A DNA stretch of 21,217 nt. It comes from Anaerolineae bacterium (GTDB lineage: Bacteria; Chloroflexota; Anaerolineae; Epilineales; JAHCIE01). Position numbers and translations under genes: made by a program. A model generated the notes under the pieces. The model did no database searches, had not been told where the DNA came from, and saw only the letters and a program-made list of their open reading frames with translations. Positions 7,269 through 14,661 of the stretch are shown piece by piece. The stretch is taken from contig JAHCIE010000020.1 of NCBI GenBank assembly GCA_026129385.1, forward strand, positions 1 to 21,217, in the 5' to 3' direction. The first letter of the stretch is position 1, and every line of letters begins with the position of its first letter.

Positions 7269-7907
7269 CTAGACGTGACGAATCACGGCGATGACCTTGC
7301 CCTGAACCTCCACGTCGTCGGCGTCGCGATAGATAGGCTCCATGGTCTGATTCTCTGGTTGCAAGCGGACGCGCTTGCCATCGACGAAAAAGCGCTTGAG
7401 GGTCGTCTGCTGCTCGCTCTTGATCCAGGCCGCGACCATGTCGCCGTTGTCAGCGCTCTGGGCGCGGCGCAGGATGACGATGTCGCCGTCGTTGATGAGG
7501 GCGTCAATCATCGATGTCCCCTTGACGCGCAGCGCGTAGACGCCACGGGTGTCGCTTACGATGTCGCGGGTGAGTTCCAGGCTGTCTTCCGGCTCAGCCC
7601 GCTCGTCGGGCACGGGGATGGGCAAACCAGCCGCGATGCGGCCCAGCAGGGGGATGGTAATGACGTCGCCGAAGGGCTGACCATCGGCGCAGCGCAGCAG
7701 GACGAGACCACGGGCCACGCCCCGCGCCCGCGTCAGGTATTCCATCGCCTCCAGCTTGCCCAGGTCGCGGTGAACGTGATCCTTGGAGGCCATGTTCATC
7801 GCGACGCGAATCTCCTCGACCGACGGCGCGTGGTCGTGCTTGCGCAGATAGACTTCGATGACCGTCACCATTCGAGCCAGATGGTCGGTCAGGCCAATAC
7901 TTCCCAT
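7269..7907 (-). CDS. lexA: LexA SOS repressor
   Basis: The 212-aa protein has LexA architecture. The N-terminal winged helix-turn-helix covers about residues 5-70, with APSVEEIRVAMNMAS and the HVHRDLGKLE recognition region. The C-terminal S24 autoprotease follows. The cleavage site is A93-G94 in GRIAAGLP. The catalytic dyad is S132 (KGTSMIDALINDGD) and K171 (TTLKRF). LexA represses DNA-damage genes and cleaves itself when RecA is activated. The ATG is preceded by GAGGAGG. The promoter contains two LexA boxes (7927-7938 and 7956-7967), so it is autoregulated. The ftsK-like gene follows in the same unit. A phage-type repressor of the same fold is the alternative, but intact cleavage residues and the box type favour true LexA. 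Confidence 0.93.
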   Translation of the reverse strand: MGSIGLTDHLARMVTVIEVYLRKHDHAPSVEEIRVAMNMASKDHVHRDLGKLEAMEYLTRARGVARGLVLLRCADGQPFGDVITIPLLGRIAAGLPIPVPDERAEPEDSLELTRDIVSDTRGVYALRVKGTSMIDALINDGDIVILRRAQSADNGDMVAAWIKSEQQTTLKRFFVDGKRVRLQPENQTMEPIYRDADDVEVQGKVIAVIRHV

Positions 7908-7926
7908 ACCGCCTCCTCACTTGCCA

Positions 7927-7938
7927 GAACCAATGTTC
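7927..7938. promoter_or_regulatory. LexA box 1
   Basis: GAACCAATGTTC, with flanking A/T extending the palindrome to 14 bp. It matches the GAAC-N4-GTTC operator known for LexA of Gram-positive and several Chloroflexi lineages. It lies just after the -10 box, over the predicted transcription start. Confidence 0.85.
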
Positions 7939-7946
7939 TGAATCAA

Positions 7947-7975
7947 AGTATACCAGAACGTTTGTTCCGTGTCAA
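7947..7975 (-). promoter_or_regulatory. Promoter of lexA-ftsK unit
   Basis: On the minus strand there is TTGACA (7970-7975), a 17-bp spacer, and TATACT (7947-7952), close to the sigma70 consensus. LexA box 2 lies in the spacer and box 1 lies over the start site, so a bound repressor would block RNA polymerase. Confidence 0.85.
7956..7967. promoter_or_regulatory. LexA box 2
   Basis: GAACGTTTGTTC, the second GAAC-N4-GTTC operator. Its centre is 29 bp from box 1, about three helical turns, so both dimers would sit on nearly the same DNA face. It lies between the -35 and -10 boxes. Confidence 0.85.
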
Positions 7976-8023
7976 GGGCCGGGCGACAAAAAGTTGACGA
8001 CTTTGGCCGACAGGTAACGCAAA

Positions 8024-8049
8024 ACTCCCCCGTCGTGGGACGGGGGAGT
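8024..8049 (-). terminator. Intrinsic terminator of rpsT
   Basis: A perfect 11-bp stem, ACTCCCCCGTC (8024-8034) and GACGGGGGAGT (8039-8049), has a 4-nt loop. On the minus strand it is followed by TTTTGCGTT. It lies 24 bp after the rpsT stop and isolates rpsT from lexA. Confidence 0.88.
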
Positions 8050-8073
8050 CAATCACCGGAGTGAAGAGGGGGC

Positions 8074-8397
8074 TTAGGCCCTGGGCCGCGCGCCCGACGG
8101 GCGACGCTTGGTGACCACAGGCGTGATCTGGCCGCTCTCGGCCAGCTTCAGGCGCTTGGCGAGCCGCGACTTGCGCCGCGCCGCGTTGTTCTTGTGGATG
8201 ATGCCCTTCTCGGCGGCGGTATCCAGCGCGCTCTGCGCGTCGTGGAACGCCAGGCGGGCAGCGTCCACATCCCCCGCATCGATGGCCTTGTGGGTCTTCT
8301 TGATAAACGTGCGGGCGCGAGACTCGAACAAGCGCTTGCGAGCGCGGCGCCGCTCGTTCTGGCGGACTTGCTTCTGGGCAGACTTCGTGTTAGCCAA
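8074..8397 (-). CDS. rpsT: 30S ribosomal protein bS20
   Basis: The 107-aa basic protein opens with the bS20 signature ANTKSAQKQVRQNERRRARK and contains KGIIHKNNAARRKSRLAKR. bS20 is a primary 16S rRNA-binding protein of the small subunit. I chose the TTG start at 8397 and not the in-frame ATG at 8430. The family begins M-A-N-T-K-S, and a strong GGAGG lies eight bases before the TTG, inside the longer version. The C-terminus carries an arginine/proline-rich extension (KRRPSGARPRA) of about 10 residues beyond the usual end. It has its own promoter and terminator. Confidence 0.94.
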   Translation of the reverse strand: MANTKSAQKQVRQNERRRARKRLFESRARTFIKKTHKAIDAGDVDAARLAFHDAQSALDTAAEKGIIHKNNAARRKSRLAKRLKLAESGQITPVVTKRRPSGARPRA

Positions 8398-8476
8398 CTT
8401 CGTTTCCTCCGGCGGTCGGGGCCGCGCCATATCAATCGGGGCAGTAGTCAGGTAATGAGTGCTGGAACGACACGAT

Positions 8477-8506
8477 ATCTTACTCGAAAGGCGGCGCTTT
8501 GTCCAA
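8477..8506 (-). promoter_or_regulatory. Probable promoter of rpsT
   Basis: On the minus strand there is TTGGAC (8501-8506), an 18-bp spacer, and TAAGAT (8477-8482). It is upstream of rpsT with a leader of about 70 nt. The match is moderate. Confidence 0.5.
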
Positions 8507-8555
8507 TTTTACGTTTGCGCGTGCCTCACGGGTCGGTTCGTCGTTGATCATTCTG

Positions 8556-8585
8556 TTGTGAGACCACCGCCGCCTGTGGTATAAT
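8556..8585 (+). promoter_or_regulatory. Promoter of the ROK-SDR-MOSC unit
   Basis: TTGTGA (8556-8561), an 18-bp spacer, and a perfect TATAAT (8580-8585) preceded by TGG, an extended -10. It sits about 50 bp before the ROK kinase start. Confidence 0.7.
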
Positions 8586-8638
8586 CGCCCCACTACGGCC
8601 CACGCGCCGTTCCATCCCCTGCCAGCCTGGTGAGAGCC

Positions 8639-9679
8639 ATGACCACACCCGTCCGCGTTTACATTGGTACCGACTTTGGCGCGACCACCTCCAAAATTGC
8701 GGGCGTTTGGGCCGACGGTGCGCCCGTCTCTACATCCCTCCTGCAGCGACCCTCCAACTCCCTGGCCGGCCCCGGCGCCGTGGTGAGTGGCTGGATTGAG
8801 GCCATCAGCGCCTACCTCGACCAGAGCGGCCTGGCCTGGGATCAGGTCCAGGGCGTTGGCGTCGCGATTCCCGGCCCCCGCCGCAGCTATGGCGTGCTGG
8901 AACGCGGCTCCAACCTGCCGGCCAGCTTCGAGGGCTTCGACGTCCAGACCGCTTACAGCGACGCTTTGGCGGCGCGCGCGGGTCGGCCCATCCCTGTCGC
9001 GGTCGGCAACGACGGCAATATGGGCGGCGTTGCCGAGGCTCACCGGGTGCGAGGCAGGAGTAACGCCAGCGTCATCCTCCTGGCTCCTGGCTCCGGCCTC
9101 GGCTGCGCCTTCATCGACGGGCACGGCCTGCCCCTCGACGGCGACACCCTGGCCGGGATGGAGGCGGGGCACATGCCTGCGCCGCTGCACCTGCTGGGCG
9201 CGCCCGCCTACCCCTGCGGCTGCGGCCGCACCTGGGGATGCTTTGAGATGTACACCGCGCTGGCCGGCCTGGCCTACCTGTTGGCTGACCGCCTGAAGGA
9301 GCAGCCCGATCACCCCCTCGCCAGTTCGCCCCTCGGCCCCAAGGAGCGCGCGCTGGCCCTGCGCGGGCTGGCCCAGCAGGGCGATGAGCTGGCCGTCAGC
9401 CTGTTCGACTTCCAGGCCCGTGCGCTGGGGCTACATGTCGCCAATCTGGCGATGGCCTTCGACCCCGAGTACGTCGTCATCGGCGGCGGCCTGATGGACC
9501 CGGAGGCGACCAGCGCCGCCTTTCGCGAGCGCTACCTGCGCACCGTCCACGAGGCGGCCCTGCCCTACCTGTGGCCCATGCAGCGCGAGCGATTGCGCAT
9601 CGTTCCCGCCGCCCTCGGTGACCTGTCCCAGGCCATCGGCGCGGCCCTCGTCGCCCTCTACCAGGACCGTCCACGATGA
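8639..9679 (+). CDS. ROK-family sugar kinase
   Basis: The 346-aa protein has ROK hallmarks. There is a phosphate loop DFGATTSK (residues 12-19), a catalytic-base region GNDGNMGG with D125, and a second phosphate segment GSGLGCAFI (151-159). The zinc motif is H178 with C193, C195 and C201 in CGCGRTWGC. It would phosphorylate a hexose such as glucose with ATP in the cytoplasm; the exact sugar is not readable. No N-terminal helix-turn-helix is present, so it is a kinase and not a ROK repressor. The ATG at 8639 is preceded by GGTGAG; an in-frame GTG at 8630 is possible. Its stop overlaps the next start (ATGA), so it is coupled to the dehydrogenase. Confidence 0.86.
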   Translation: MTTPVRVYIGTDFGATTSKIAGVWADGAPVSTSLLQRPSNSLAGPGAVVSGWIEAISAYLDQSGLAWDQVQGVGVAIPGPRRSYGVLERGSNLPASFEGFDVQTAYSDALAARAGRPIPVAVGNDGNMGGVAEAHRVRGRSNASVILLAPGSGLGCAFIDGHGLPLDGDTLAGMEAGHMPAPLHLLGAPAYPCGCGRTWGCFEMYTALAGLAYLLADRLKEQPDHPLASSPLGPKERALALRGLAQQGDELAVSLFDFQARALGLHVANLAMAFDPEYVVIGGGLMDPEATSAAFRERYLRTVHEAALPYLWPMQRERLRIVPAALGDLSQAIGAALVALYQDRPR

Positions 9680-10428
9680 GCAGGCCGCGCGTCGCGGTGG
9701 TGACGGGGGCGGGCAGCGGGATCGGGCAGGCGGTGGCGCTGGCTCTGTTGGGTGACGGCTACGCGGTGGCCCTGGCGGGGCGGCGGCGCGAGACGCTGGC
9801 GGCGACGGCCGAGTTGGCCGCCGCAGGCGAGTGCGCTCTGGTCGCGCCCACCGATGTGCGCGACTCTGAGTCGGTGCGCGCCTTGTTCGCTGCCGTCCAG
9901 GTCAGATGGGGCCGCCTCGACGTGCTGTTCAACAACGCGGGCATTGGCGCGCCCGCCGTCCCGCTGGACGAGCTGACCTTCGAGCAGTGGCGGGACGTGG
10001 TGGACGTCAATCTGACGGGGACGTTCCTGTGCTCCCAGGCGGCCTTCAAGATGATGCGGGAGCAGACGCCCCAAGGCGGCCGCATCATCCACAACGGCTC
10101 CATCTCGGCCCACGCGCCGCGCCCCAACTCCGCGCCTTACACGGCCACCAAGCACGCCATCACCGGCCTTACCAGGTCCATTGCCCTGGACGGCCGTCCC
10201 TACGACATCGCCTGCGGGCAGATCGACATCGGCAACGCGGGCACGCCCATGACGGCGCGCATGGCCGACGGCGTGCCCCAGGCCAACGGGACGCTGGCGC
10301 CGGAGCCGACCTTCGACGTGCGCCACGTGGCCCAGGCCGTGCTGCACATGGCGAACCTGCCCCTAGACGTGAACATCCCCTTCCTGACGATCATGGCGAC
10401 CAAGATGCCGTATATGGGGCGCGGATGA
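9676..10428 (+). CDS. Short-chain dehydrogenase/reductase
   Basis: The 250-aa classical SDR has the NAD(P)-binding TGAGSGIG (residues 10-17), D60 in PTDV, NNAG (86-89) and N112 in the active-site helix. The catalytic S142, Y155 and K159 are in SAPYTATK. The arginine pair in AGRRRE after the second strand hints at NADP preference. The substrate is unknown. The start overlaps the ROK kinase stop by 4 bp, and the MOSC gene follows by about 15 bp, so the three are probably one operon. Length and motifs are complete. Confidence 0.9.
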   Translation: MSRPRVAVVTGAGSGIGQAVALALLGDGYAVALAGRRRETLAATAELAAAGECALVAPTDVRDSESVRALFAAVQVRWGRLDVLFNNAGIGAPAVPLDELTFEQWRDVVDVNLTGTFLCSQAAFKMMREQTPQGGRIIHNGSISAHAPRPNSAPYTATKHAITGLTRSIALDGRPYDIACGQIDIGNAGTPMTARMADGVPQANGTLAPEPTFDVRHVAQAVLHMANLPLDVNIPFLTIMATKMPYMGRG

Positions 10429-10443
10429 GGAGTGATAATCATC

Positions 10444-11109
10444 ATGATGAGATTGATTAGCCTGAACATCGGCCGCGCCCAGCCTCTCGCCAACGGCAAG
10501 AAGGTCGAAATGACCGGCATCTTCAAGGACCCGGTGGCCGCGCCGACGCGGGTGACGCGCCTCGGCCTGAGCGGCGATGCGGTGGTCGACACGAAGAACC
10601 ACGGCGGCGTGGACCAGGCCGTGTACGTCTATGGCCGGCCCGACTACGCCTGGTGGTCGGCGACACTGGGCGCGGACCTGGAACCGGGGACCTTCGGCGA
10701 GAACATGACCATCGAGGGATTGGAGAGTGTGGCCCTGAGCGTCGGCGACCGCCTGCGGGTGGGCGACGTGGTGCTGGAGATGACAGCGGCGCGCATCCCA
10801 TGTTCAACGTTGGCCGCACGCATGGGCGACCCGACCTTCGTCAAGCGCTTCCGCGCCGCCGAACGCCCCGGCGTCTACTGCCGCGTCATCGAGGAGGGGG
10901 AGGTCAGCGTTGGTGCGGCGGTCGAGTTCATGCCCTACACCGGCGAGACCGTCAGCATCGTCGAGATGTTCCAAGAATGGTACAACCCGCGCCAGAGCGA
11001 GGCCTCCATCCGCCGCCACCTGGCTGCGCCCATCGCCAGCCGCGCCCGCGCCGAGCAGGAGGAGCGCCTGGCGAAGCGGCTGGCCGAGCGCGTCGGGTCG
11101 TCCCCGTGA
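10444..11109 (+). CDS. MOSC-domain protein, YiiM-like
   Basis: The 221-aa protein has a MOSC (molybdenum cofactor sulfurase C-terminal) domain. It shows KNHGGVDQAVYVY near residue 51, GTFGENMTIEGL near 82, and the conserved cysteine C120 in ARIPCSTLAARM. The length and C-terminal helical tail fit the YiiM-type subfamily, linked in E. coli to molybdoenzyme reduction of N-hydroxylated bases. Here that role is inference. The start is ATG 10444 or 10447; GAGGAG lies about 11 bases upstream. An in-frame GTG at 10432 overlaps the ribosome site and is unlikely. It is the last gene of the ROK-SDR-MOSC unit. Confidence 0.86.
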   Translation: MMRLISLNIGRAQPLANGKKVEMTGIFKDPVAAPTRVTRLGLSGDAVVDTKNHGGVDQAVYVYGRPDYAWWSATLGADLEPGTFGENMTIEGLESVALSVGDRLRVGDVVLEMTAARIPCSTLAARMGDPTFVKRFRAAERPGVYCRVIEEGEVSVGAAVEFMPYTGETVSIVEMFQEWYNPRQSEASIRRHLAAPIASRARAEQEERLAKRLAERVGSSP

Positions 11110-11246
11110 CGCCTACCGCACCCACCGCGCTATACCGCCAGTGTGCTGGACATGGCGCCAACCTATCGACGCGGGTCTGCTGGCCCGCCAGGCTGTGAAG
11201 GAGGCCCGTCCAACCGGCTCTCCAGGGATAGGCGAGGGGGGCGCTG

Positions 11247-11690
11247 TTATGGGGCCTGTGAAGTGACAGGAAGCGCGCCGATCTGCTGCAACATCTCCAA
11301 CCTGTCCCAGACGTGCCACAGGTCCTGCCCGTGGCCGCCGCTAATGCGTACGAAGTGCATGTGGGCGACGGAGACGCTCTGTCCGCTCGGTGGGATGGCG
11401 GGGCCTGGTCCTAGGTGGAGCGGCCCTAGATGGGTCCCAGTCATCGTGGAGCGGAATGCGACGATGCCCCCGTCGCTGAGCATGTCGTGAATCTCAAAGT
11501 GGAGGTCGGGGAAGGCGGTGCGTAGGCCCGTGATGACCTGCTTGAGGTGGGCGCGGAAGTTGGCGCCCGCTGGCTCCTGGTGATCGACAGCGTTCGCTGT
11601 CAGGTGCTCATCCACGGCCGTGAGATCGCCCTGGTTGAACGCGCGCTCCATGAAGTCTCGGATCATCTGCTCGTTCGCCTCGCTTCGCAT
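11247..11690 (-). CDS. SnoaL-like protein (NTF2 fold)
   Basis: The 147-aa protein resembles SnoaL-like polyketide cyclase/ester cyclase family proteins: NEQMIRDFMERAFNQGD at the N-terminus, AVDHQEP, FPDLHFEIHDMLSDGG, and VSVAHMHFVRISGG. These are small cone-shaped NTF2-fold proteins, many of unknown substrate. The ATG is preceded by AAAGGGG. It is transcribed away from tetR, with a near-perfect promoter at 11737-11765. That promoter's start site falls on the 17-bp palindrome, so TetR control is likely. The gene is convergent with the MOSC gene; the 137 bp between them hold no clear terminator. Confidence 0.8.
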   Translation of the reverse strand: MRSEANEQMIRDFMERAFNQGDLTAVDEHLTANAVDHQEPAGANFRAHLKQVITGLRTAFPDLHFEIHDMLSDGGIVAFRSTMTGTHLGPLHLGPGPAIPPSGQSVSVAHMHFVRISGGHGQDLWHVWDRLEMLQQIGALPVTSQAP

Positions 11691-11713
11691 GGCATGACCC
11701 CTTTCGTTGTAGC

Positions 11714-11741
11714 TTGACTGTATTCAATACAGTGATAGTAT
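11714..11741 (+). promoter_or_regulatory. Probable promoter of tetR-led run
   Basis: TTGACT (11714-11719), a 16-bp spacer, and TAGTAT (11736-11741). The palindromic operator fills most of the spacer. The -10 overlaps the -10 of the divergent SnoaL promoter. Confidence 0.5.
11717..11733. promoter_or_regulatory. Palindromic operator, likely TetR binding site
   Basis: ACTGTATTCAATACAGT has perfect 8-bp arms around a single central base (11725). It lies between the divergent SnoaL-like and tetR genes. It overlaps the SnoaL promoter's start site and the tetR promoter spacer. Confidence 0.75.
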
Positions 11742-11765
11742 ATCGTAAGTAGAGGGGTATGTCAA
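11737..11765 (-). promoter_or_regulatory. Promoter of SnoaL-like gene
   Basis: On the minus strand there is a perfect TTGACA (11760-11765), a 17-bp spacer, and TATACT (11737-11742). The -35 box overlaps the first codons of tetR. Predicted transcription starts near 11730, inside the palindrome. Confidence 0.75.
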
Positions 11766-12388
11766 GGATGGAAACGACCAAAGGCAGACTGACGCATCGG
11801 CAGCGGCAGGCGTTAGAGACCCAACGCCTGATCGTTGACGCCAGCCGCGACTTGTTTCTGCGCGAGGGCTATGGCGCGACGTCTATCGAAGCCGTCGCCG
11901 AGCAGGCAGGAGTGGCGGTCAGCACCGTCTACGCCCTGTTCAAGAACAAGCGGGGCTTGCTGCGCGCCATTCGCGAAGCGTGGCATCTTAGCTCCGGCCA
12001 ACGGGACATTTACCAGGATGCATTGGCGGAGGACAACCCGGCGCGCCGTCTCGACCTCGCTGCCCATGCCACGCGCCGCCAGTGGGAAACCGGCGCTGCC
12101 ATGCTAGCCATCTATCGCAGTGCGGCGGCGGTGGATGCGGCCGCGGCCGCGGAACTGGCCCAGTCACGGGCGGGCCGCCGGGCGAACCTGGGTCGTTTTG
12201 TCGCGACCCTTGAGCCCTCGCTCCGCCCCGACCTGTCTCTTGACCAGGCGATGGCTATCTTTCAGGCGCTCACCCTACCGGAGATCTACGAGGAGTTGGT
12301 CGAACAGGGCGGCTGGGCCGCCGCAGCCTACGAGGCCTGGCTTGCTGGTAGCCTGAAATGGCAGTTGCTGCCACGATACACACCATGA
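11759..12388 (+). CDS. TetR-family transcriptional regulator
   Basis: The protein has 209 aa from ATG 11759; an ATG at 11768 is also possible. The N-terminal helix-turn-helix spans about residues 20-68, with LIVDASRDLFLREGYGATSIE, VAEQAGVAVSTVYALFKNK, and GLLRAI closing the domain. The rest is a helical ligand-binding/dimer domain without a recognisable ligand. The operator candidate at 11717-11733 suggests that it represses itself and the divergent SnoaL-like gene. Its stop overlaps the start of the ABC ATPase (ATGA), so regulator and transporter are translated together. This is the usual pattern of a repressor controlling an export pump. Confidence 0.9.
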   Translation: MSRMETTKGRLTHRQRQALETQRLIVDASRDLFLREGYGATSIEAVAEQAGVAVSTVYALFKNKRGLLRAIREAWHLSSGQRDIYQDALAEDNPARRLDLAAHATRRQWETGAAMLAIYRSAAAVDAAAAAELAQSRAGRRANLGRFVATLEPSLRPDLSLDQAMAIFQALTLPEIYEELVEQGGWAAAAYEAWLAGSLKWQLLPRYTP

Positions 12389-13314
12389 TTGACATCGCCA
12401 TCGAAACCACCGGCCTCAGCAAACGCTACGGCGACGTGCTGGCCGTCGACCGGCTGGACCTGCGCGTGCGGCGTGGCGAGATCTACGCCTTCCTCGGCCT
12501 CAACGGGGCAGGCAAGACGACCACGATTCGCATGCTGACCGGCATGGTGCGCCCGACAGCGGGCGAATGCTACGTACTGGGCGCGCGGGTAGACCGTGGC
12601 GGGCGGGGGCCGTGGTTATCGGTCGGCCATCTGGTCGAGACACCCCATGCCTACGCGGAGTTGACGGTGCGCGAGAACCTGGAGGTCATGCGCCGCCTGC
12701 GCCCCGCGACGCCCCACGGGGCCGTGGCGACAGTCATCGAGCGTCTGGGGCTGAGCGAGTATGCTGACCGGCGCGCGGGGACCCTGTCGTTGGGGAACGC
12801 CCAGCGACTGGGGTTGGCGAAGGCCCTGCTCCACTCCCCCGCCCTGCTCATCCTCGACGAACCGGCCAACGGACTGGACCCGGCTGGCATCGTCGAGATT
12901 CGTAATTTGCTGCGGCAGCTGGCCCGCCACGAAGGCGTCACCGTCTTCATGTCGAGTCACATCCTGGGCGAGGTGGCGCGGCTGGCCGACCGGCTGGGCA
13001 TCATCCATCGGGGCCGTCTGCTGCAGGAACTGGACATCGACGCCGTGGAGCGTCTTCGCCGTCGTCGCCTTTTGCTGACCGCCCGCGATTCGGACGGGGC
13101 ACGGGCTGCCCTGCTAGGCGCAGGCCTGTCGCCGCGCGATGGGCGCGACGGCGCGCTGGTGGTGACGGACGAGGCGGCCATTGCCCGCCCCGACGACGTG
13201 GCGACGTTGCTGGTCAACGCGGGCCACCCGCCGACCCTGCTGCAGGTCGAGCTTGAAGACCTGGAGCGGTATTTCCTGCGCCTGGTGGGCATGGACGAAG
13301 GGGAGGCCGAGTGA
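12385..13314 (+). CDS. ABC transporter ATP-binding protein, BcrA-like
   Basis: The 309-aa ATPase has Walker A GLNGAGKTT (residues 38-46), signature LSLGNAQRLG (134-143), Walker B LLILDEP (154-160) followed by ANGLDPAG, and an H-loop in FMSSHILGE. The VETP segment in place of the usual Q-loop glutamine, and the LSLGN signature, fit the bacitracin/lantibiotic-export (BcrA-like) clade. A C-terminal extension of about 90 residues follows the ATPase core. I chose ATG 12385, which overlaps the tetR stop, over an in-frame ATG at 12358 that lies within tetR. It pairs with the permease that overlaps it downstream. Export of an antibiotic-like compound is inferred. Confidence 0.9.
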   Translation: MIDIAIETTGLSKRYGDVLAVDRLDLRVRRGEIYAFLGLNGAGKTTTIRMLTGMVRPTAGECYVLGARVDRGGRGPWLSVGHLVETPHAYAELTVRENLEVMRRLRPATPHGAVATVIERLGLSEYADRRAGTLSLGNAQRLGLAKALLHSPALLILDEPANGLDPAGIVEIRNLLRQLARHEGVTVFMSSHILGEVARLADRLGIIHRGRLLQELDIDAVERLRRRRLLLTARDSDGARAALLGAGLSPRDGRDGALVVTDEAAIARPDDVATLLVNAGHPPTLLQVELEDLERYFLRLVGMDEGEAE

Positions 13315-14099
13315 GCGGCGTGGGCCGGGCGCTGTGGGGCGAACTGCTCAAGGCGCGCCGCTCGCGGATGCCGCTGCTGACGGCGCTGGCCTTTGCCCTC
13401 GCGCCGCTGGCGGGTGGCTTCTTCATGATCATCTTGAAGGACCCCGATCTGGCGCGGCGCAGCGGGTTGATCAGCGACAAGGCGCAACTCACGGCGGGCA
13501 CGGCCGACTGGCCCACGTATCTGAATCTCCTGGCCCAGGCGACAGCGATAGGCGGCTTCCTGCTGTTCAGCATCATCCTGACCTGGGTCTTTGGCCGCGA
13601 GTGGGCCGATGGAACCCTCAAAGACCTACTGGCGCTGCCCACGCCCCGCTCGGCCATCGTCCTTGCCAAGTTCATTCTCGTGGCGTTATGGGCGGCCGCG
13701 CTGACGCTGCTCATCTATGTCATTGGCCTCGGCGTCGGACTGGCCGTCCGCTTGCCCGCCGCGTCTGACGGGGCTATTCTCCAGGGCAGCCTGACGCTGG
13801 CTGTCACCGCCGTCTTGACCCTGCTCGTCGCCGTCCCGATTGCCTTCTTTGCCAGCGCGGGGCGCGGCTATCTCGCCCCGATGGGTGTCGCCATCCTGGC
13901 CGTCATTGCAGCGCAGCTTGTCGCGGCGGCCGGCTGGGGGGAGGTCTTCCCCTGGGTGATTCCGGCGCTCTACGCTCGCATGGCAGGTCCAACCATGCCA
14001 CCGCCTGGCTCGCCGAGCTACCTCATCGTGGCTGTGACGGCGGTAGTGGGAGTGGCGGCGACGCTGGCGTGGTGGGGCCTCGCGGACCAGACGAAGTAA
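13311..14099 (+). CDS. ABC-2 type transporter permease
   Basis: The 262-aa membrane protein has about six hydrophobic segments: residues near 21-42, 75-96, 116-140, 155-180, 185-205 and 235-255. It has the ABC-2 feature of a conserved EWADGTLKDLLALPTPR stretch after the second segment, typical of NatB/BcrB-like permeases. The GTG start at 13311 overlaps the ATPase stop (GTGA) and has GGGGAGG upstream. It forms the membrane channel for the preceding ATPase. A GNAT gene follows after 32 bp. Confidence 0.87.
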   Translation: MSGVGRALWGELLKARRSRMPLLTALAFALAPLAGGFFMIILKDPDLARRSGLISDKAQLTAGTADWPTYLNLLAQATAIGGFLLFSIILTWVFGREWADGTLKDLLALPTPRSAIVLAKFILVALWAAALTLLIYVIGLGVGLAVRLPAASDGAILQGSLTLAVTAVLTLLVAVPIAFFASAGRGYLAPMGVAILAVIAAQLVAAAGWGEVFPWVIPALYARMAGPTMPPPGSPSYLIVAVTAVVGVAATLAWWGLADQTK

Positions 14100-14131
14100 G
14101 GCGTGCCGCGTCCTGCGGCGAAGGAGAAGCG

Positions 14132-14656
14132 ATGCTGCGTGGCGAGCGAATCAGCCTGCGGCCCGTCGAGCCTGAGGACCTGCCCCTGTTGGAGAGTTGG
14201 GTCAACGACGTCGATGCCAATGGTGTGTACAACGATTTCGGCCTGACGGGCCGCCAGGGCATGGGGATGGAGTTTGCCCAGTCCGGCTTCCTCGACGACA
14301 GGCAGGGTATGCTGCTCGCGGTTCTGTTGACGGGCGAGGTCATCGGCTCCCTGAGCTACCGCCAGGTGGCGTATGGCCCCAATCGCGGCAGCCAGGCCTA
14401 CGCCATCGGCATCAGCCTCATCGCGGCGCAGCGCGGCCACGGCTACGGCGCAGAGGCCCAGCGCCTCATGGCTGCTTATCTGTTCGATACCTATCCCATC
14501 GCCCGCGTCGAAGCTGAGACCGACGTCACCAACCTGGCCGAGCAGCGTTCGCTGGAGAAGGCAGGCTTCACGCGCGAGGGCGTGCTTCGCCAGGCCCAGT
14601 GGCGGGCGGGCGCGCGCCACGACCTGGCGCTATACAGCAAACTCAGAGGAGAGTGA
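14132..14656 (+). CDS. GNAT N-acetyltransferase, RimJ/RimL-like
   Basis: The 174-aa protein is a GNAT acetyltransferase of the RimJ/RimL type. It has ISLRPVEPEDLPLLESWVND at the N-terminus. The acetyl-CoA-binding region is IGISLIAAQRGHGYGAEAQ (motif A, Q/R-x-x-G-x-G/A), and VTNLAEQRSLEKAGFTREG is motif B. It would transfer acetyl from acetyl-CoA to an amine; the target may be a protein N-terminus, polyamine or antibiotic. I chose ATG 14132 because AAGGAG lies just upstream; an ATG at 14069 lies inside the permease gene. The stop overlaps a possible GTG start of the next gene. Confidence 0.88.
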   Translation: MLRGERISLRPVEPEDLPLLESWVNDVDANGVYNDFGLTGRQGMGMEFAQSGFLDDRQGMLLAVLLTGEVIGSLSYRQVAYGPNRGSQAYAIGISLIAAQRGHGYGAEAQRLMAAYLFDTYPIARVEAETDVTNLAEQRSLEKAGFTREGVLRQAQWRAGARHDLALYSKLRGE

Positions 14657-14661
14657 GCGCC

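Noticed and set aside
6057..7907. lexA-ftsK region as a prophage or integrative element
   Set aside because: No integrase, relaxase, attachment repeats or structural phage genes are visible, and ribosomal protein genes lie on both sides. The idea is not excluded but is unsupported here.
7116..7997. 293-aa open frame on the plus strand opposite lexA
   Set aside because: It is antisense to a fully motif-supported LexA and crosses the lexA promoter and its operators.
8398..8430. N-terminal extension of bS20 from an upstream ATG
   Set aside because: The extension covers the strong GGAGG ribosome site, and the family begins directly at A-N-T-K-S after the TTG start.
8480..9313. 277-aa open frame on the minus strand opposite the ROK kinase
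   Set aside because: It is low-complexity (Gly, Ala, Arg, Val), has no recognisable motif, and lies opposite a gene with complete ROK motifs. Long antisense frames are expected in GC-rich DNA.
9658..10347. 229-aa open frame opposite the SDR
   Set aside because: It is a shadow of the SDR codons, without motifs of its own.
11110..11246. Bidirectional terminator between the convergent MOSC and SnoaL genes
   Set aside because: Only short imperfect inverted repeats are present, with no T-rich tail in either direction.
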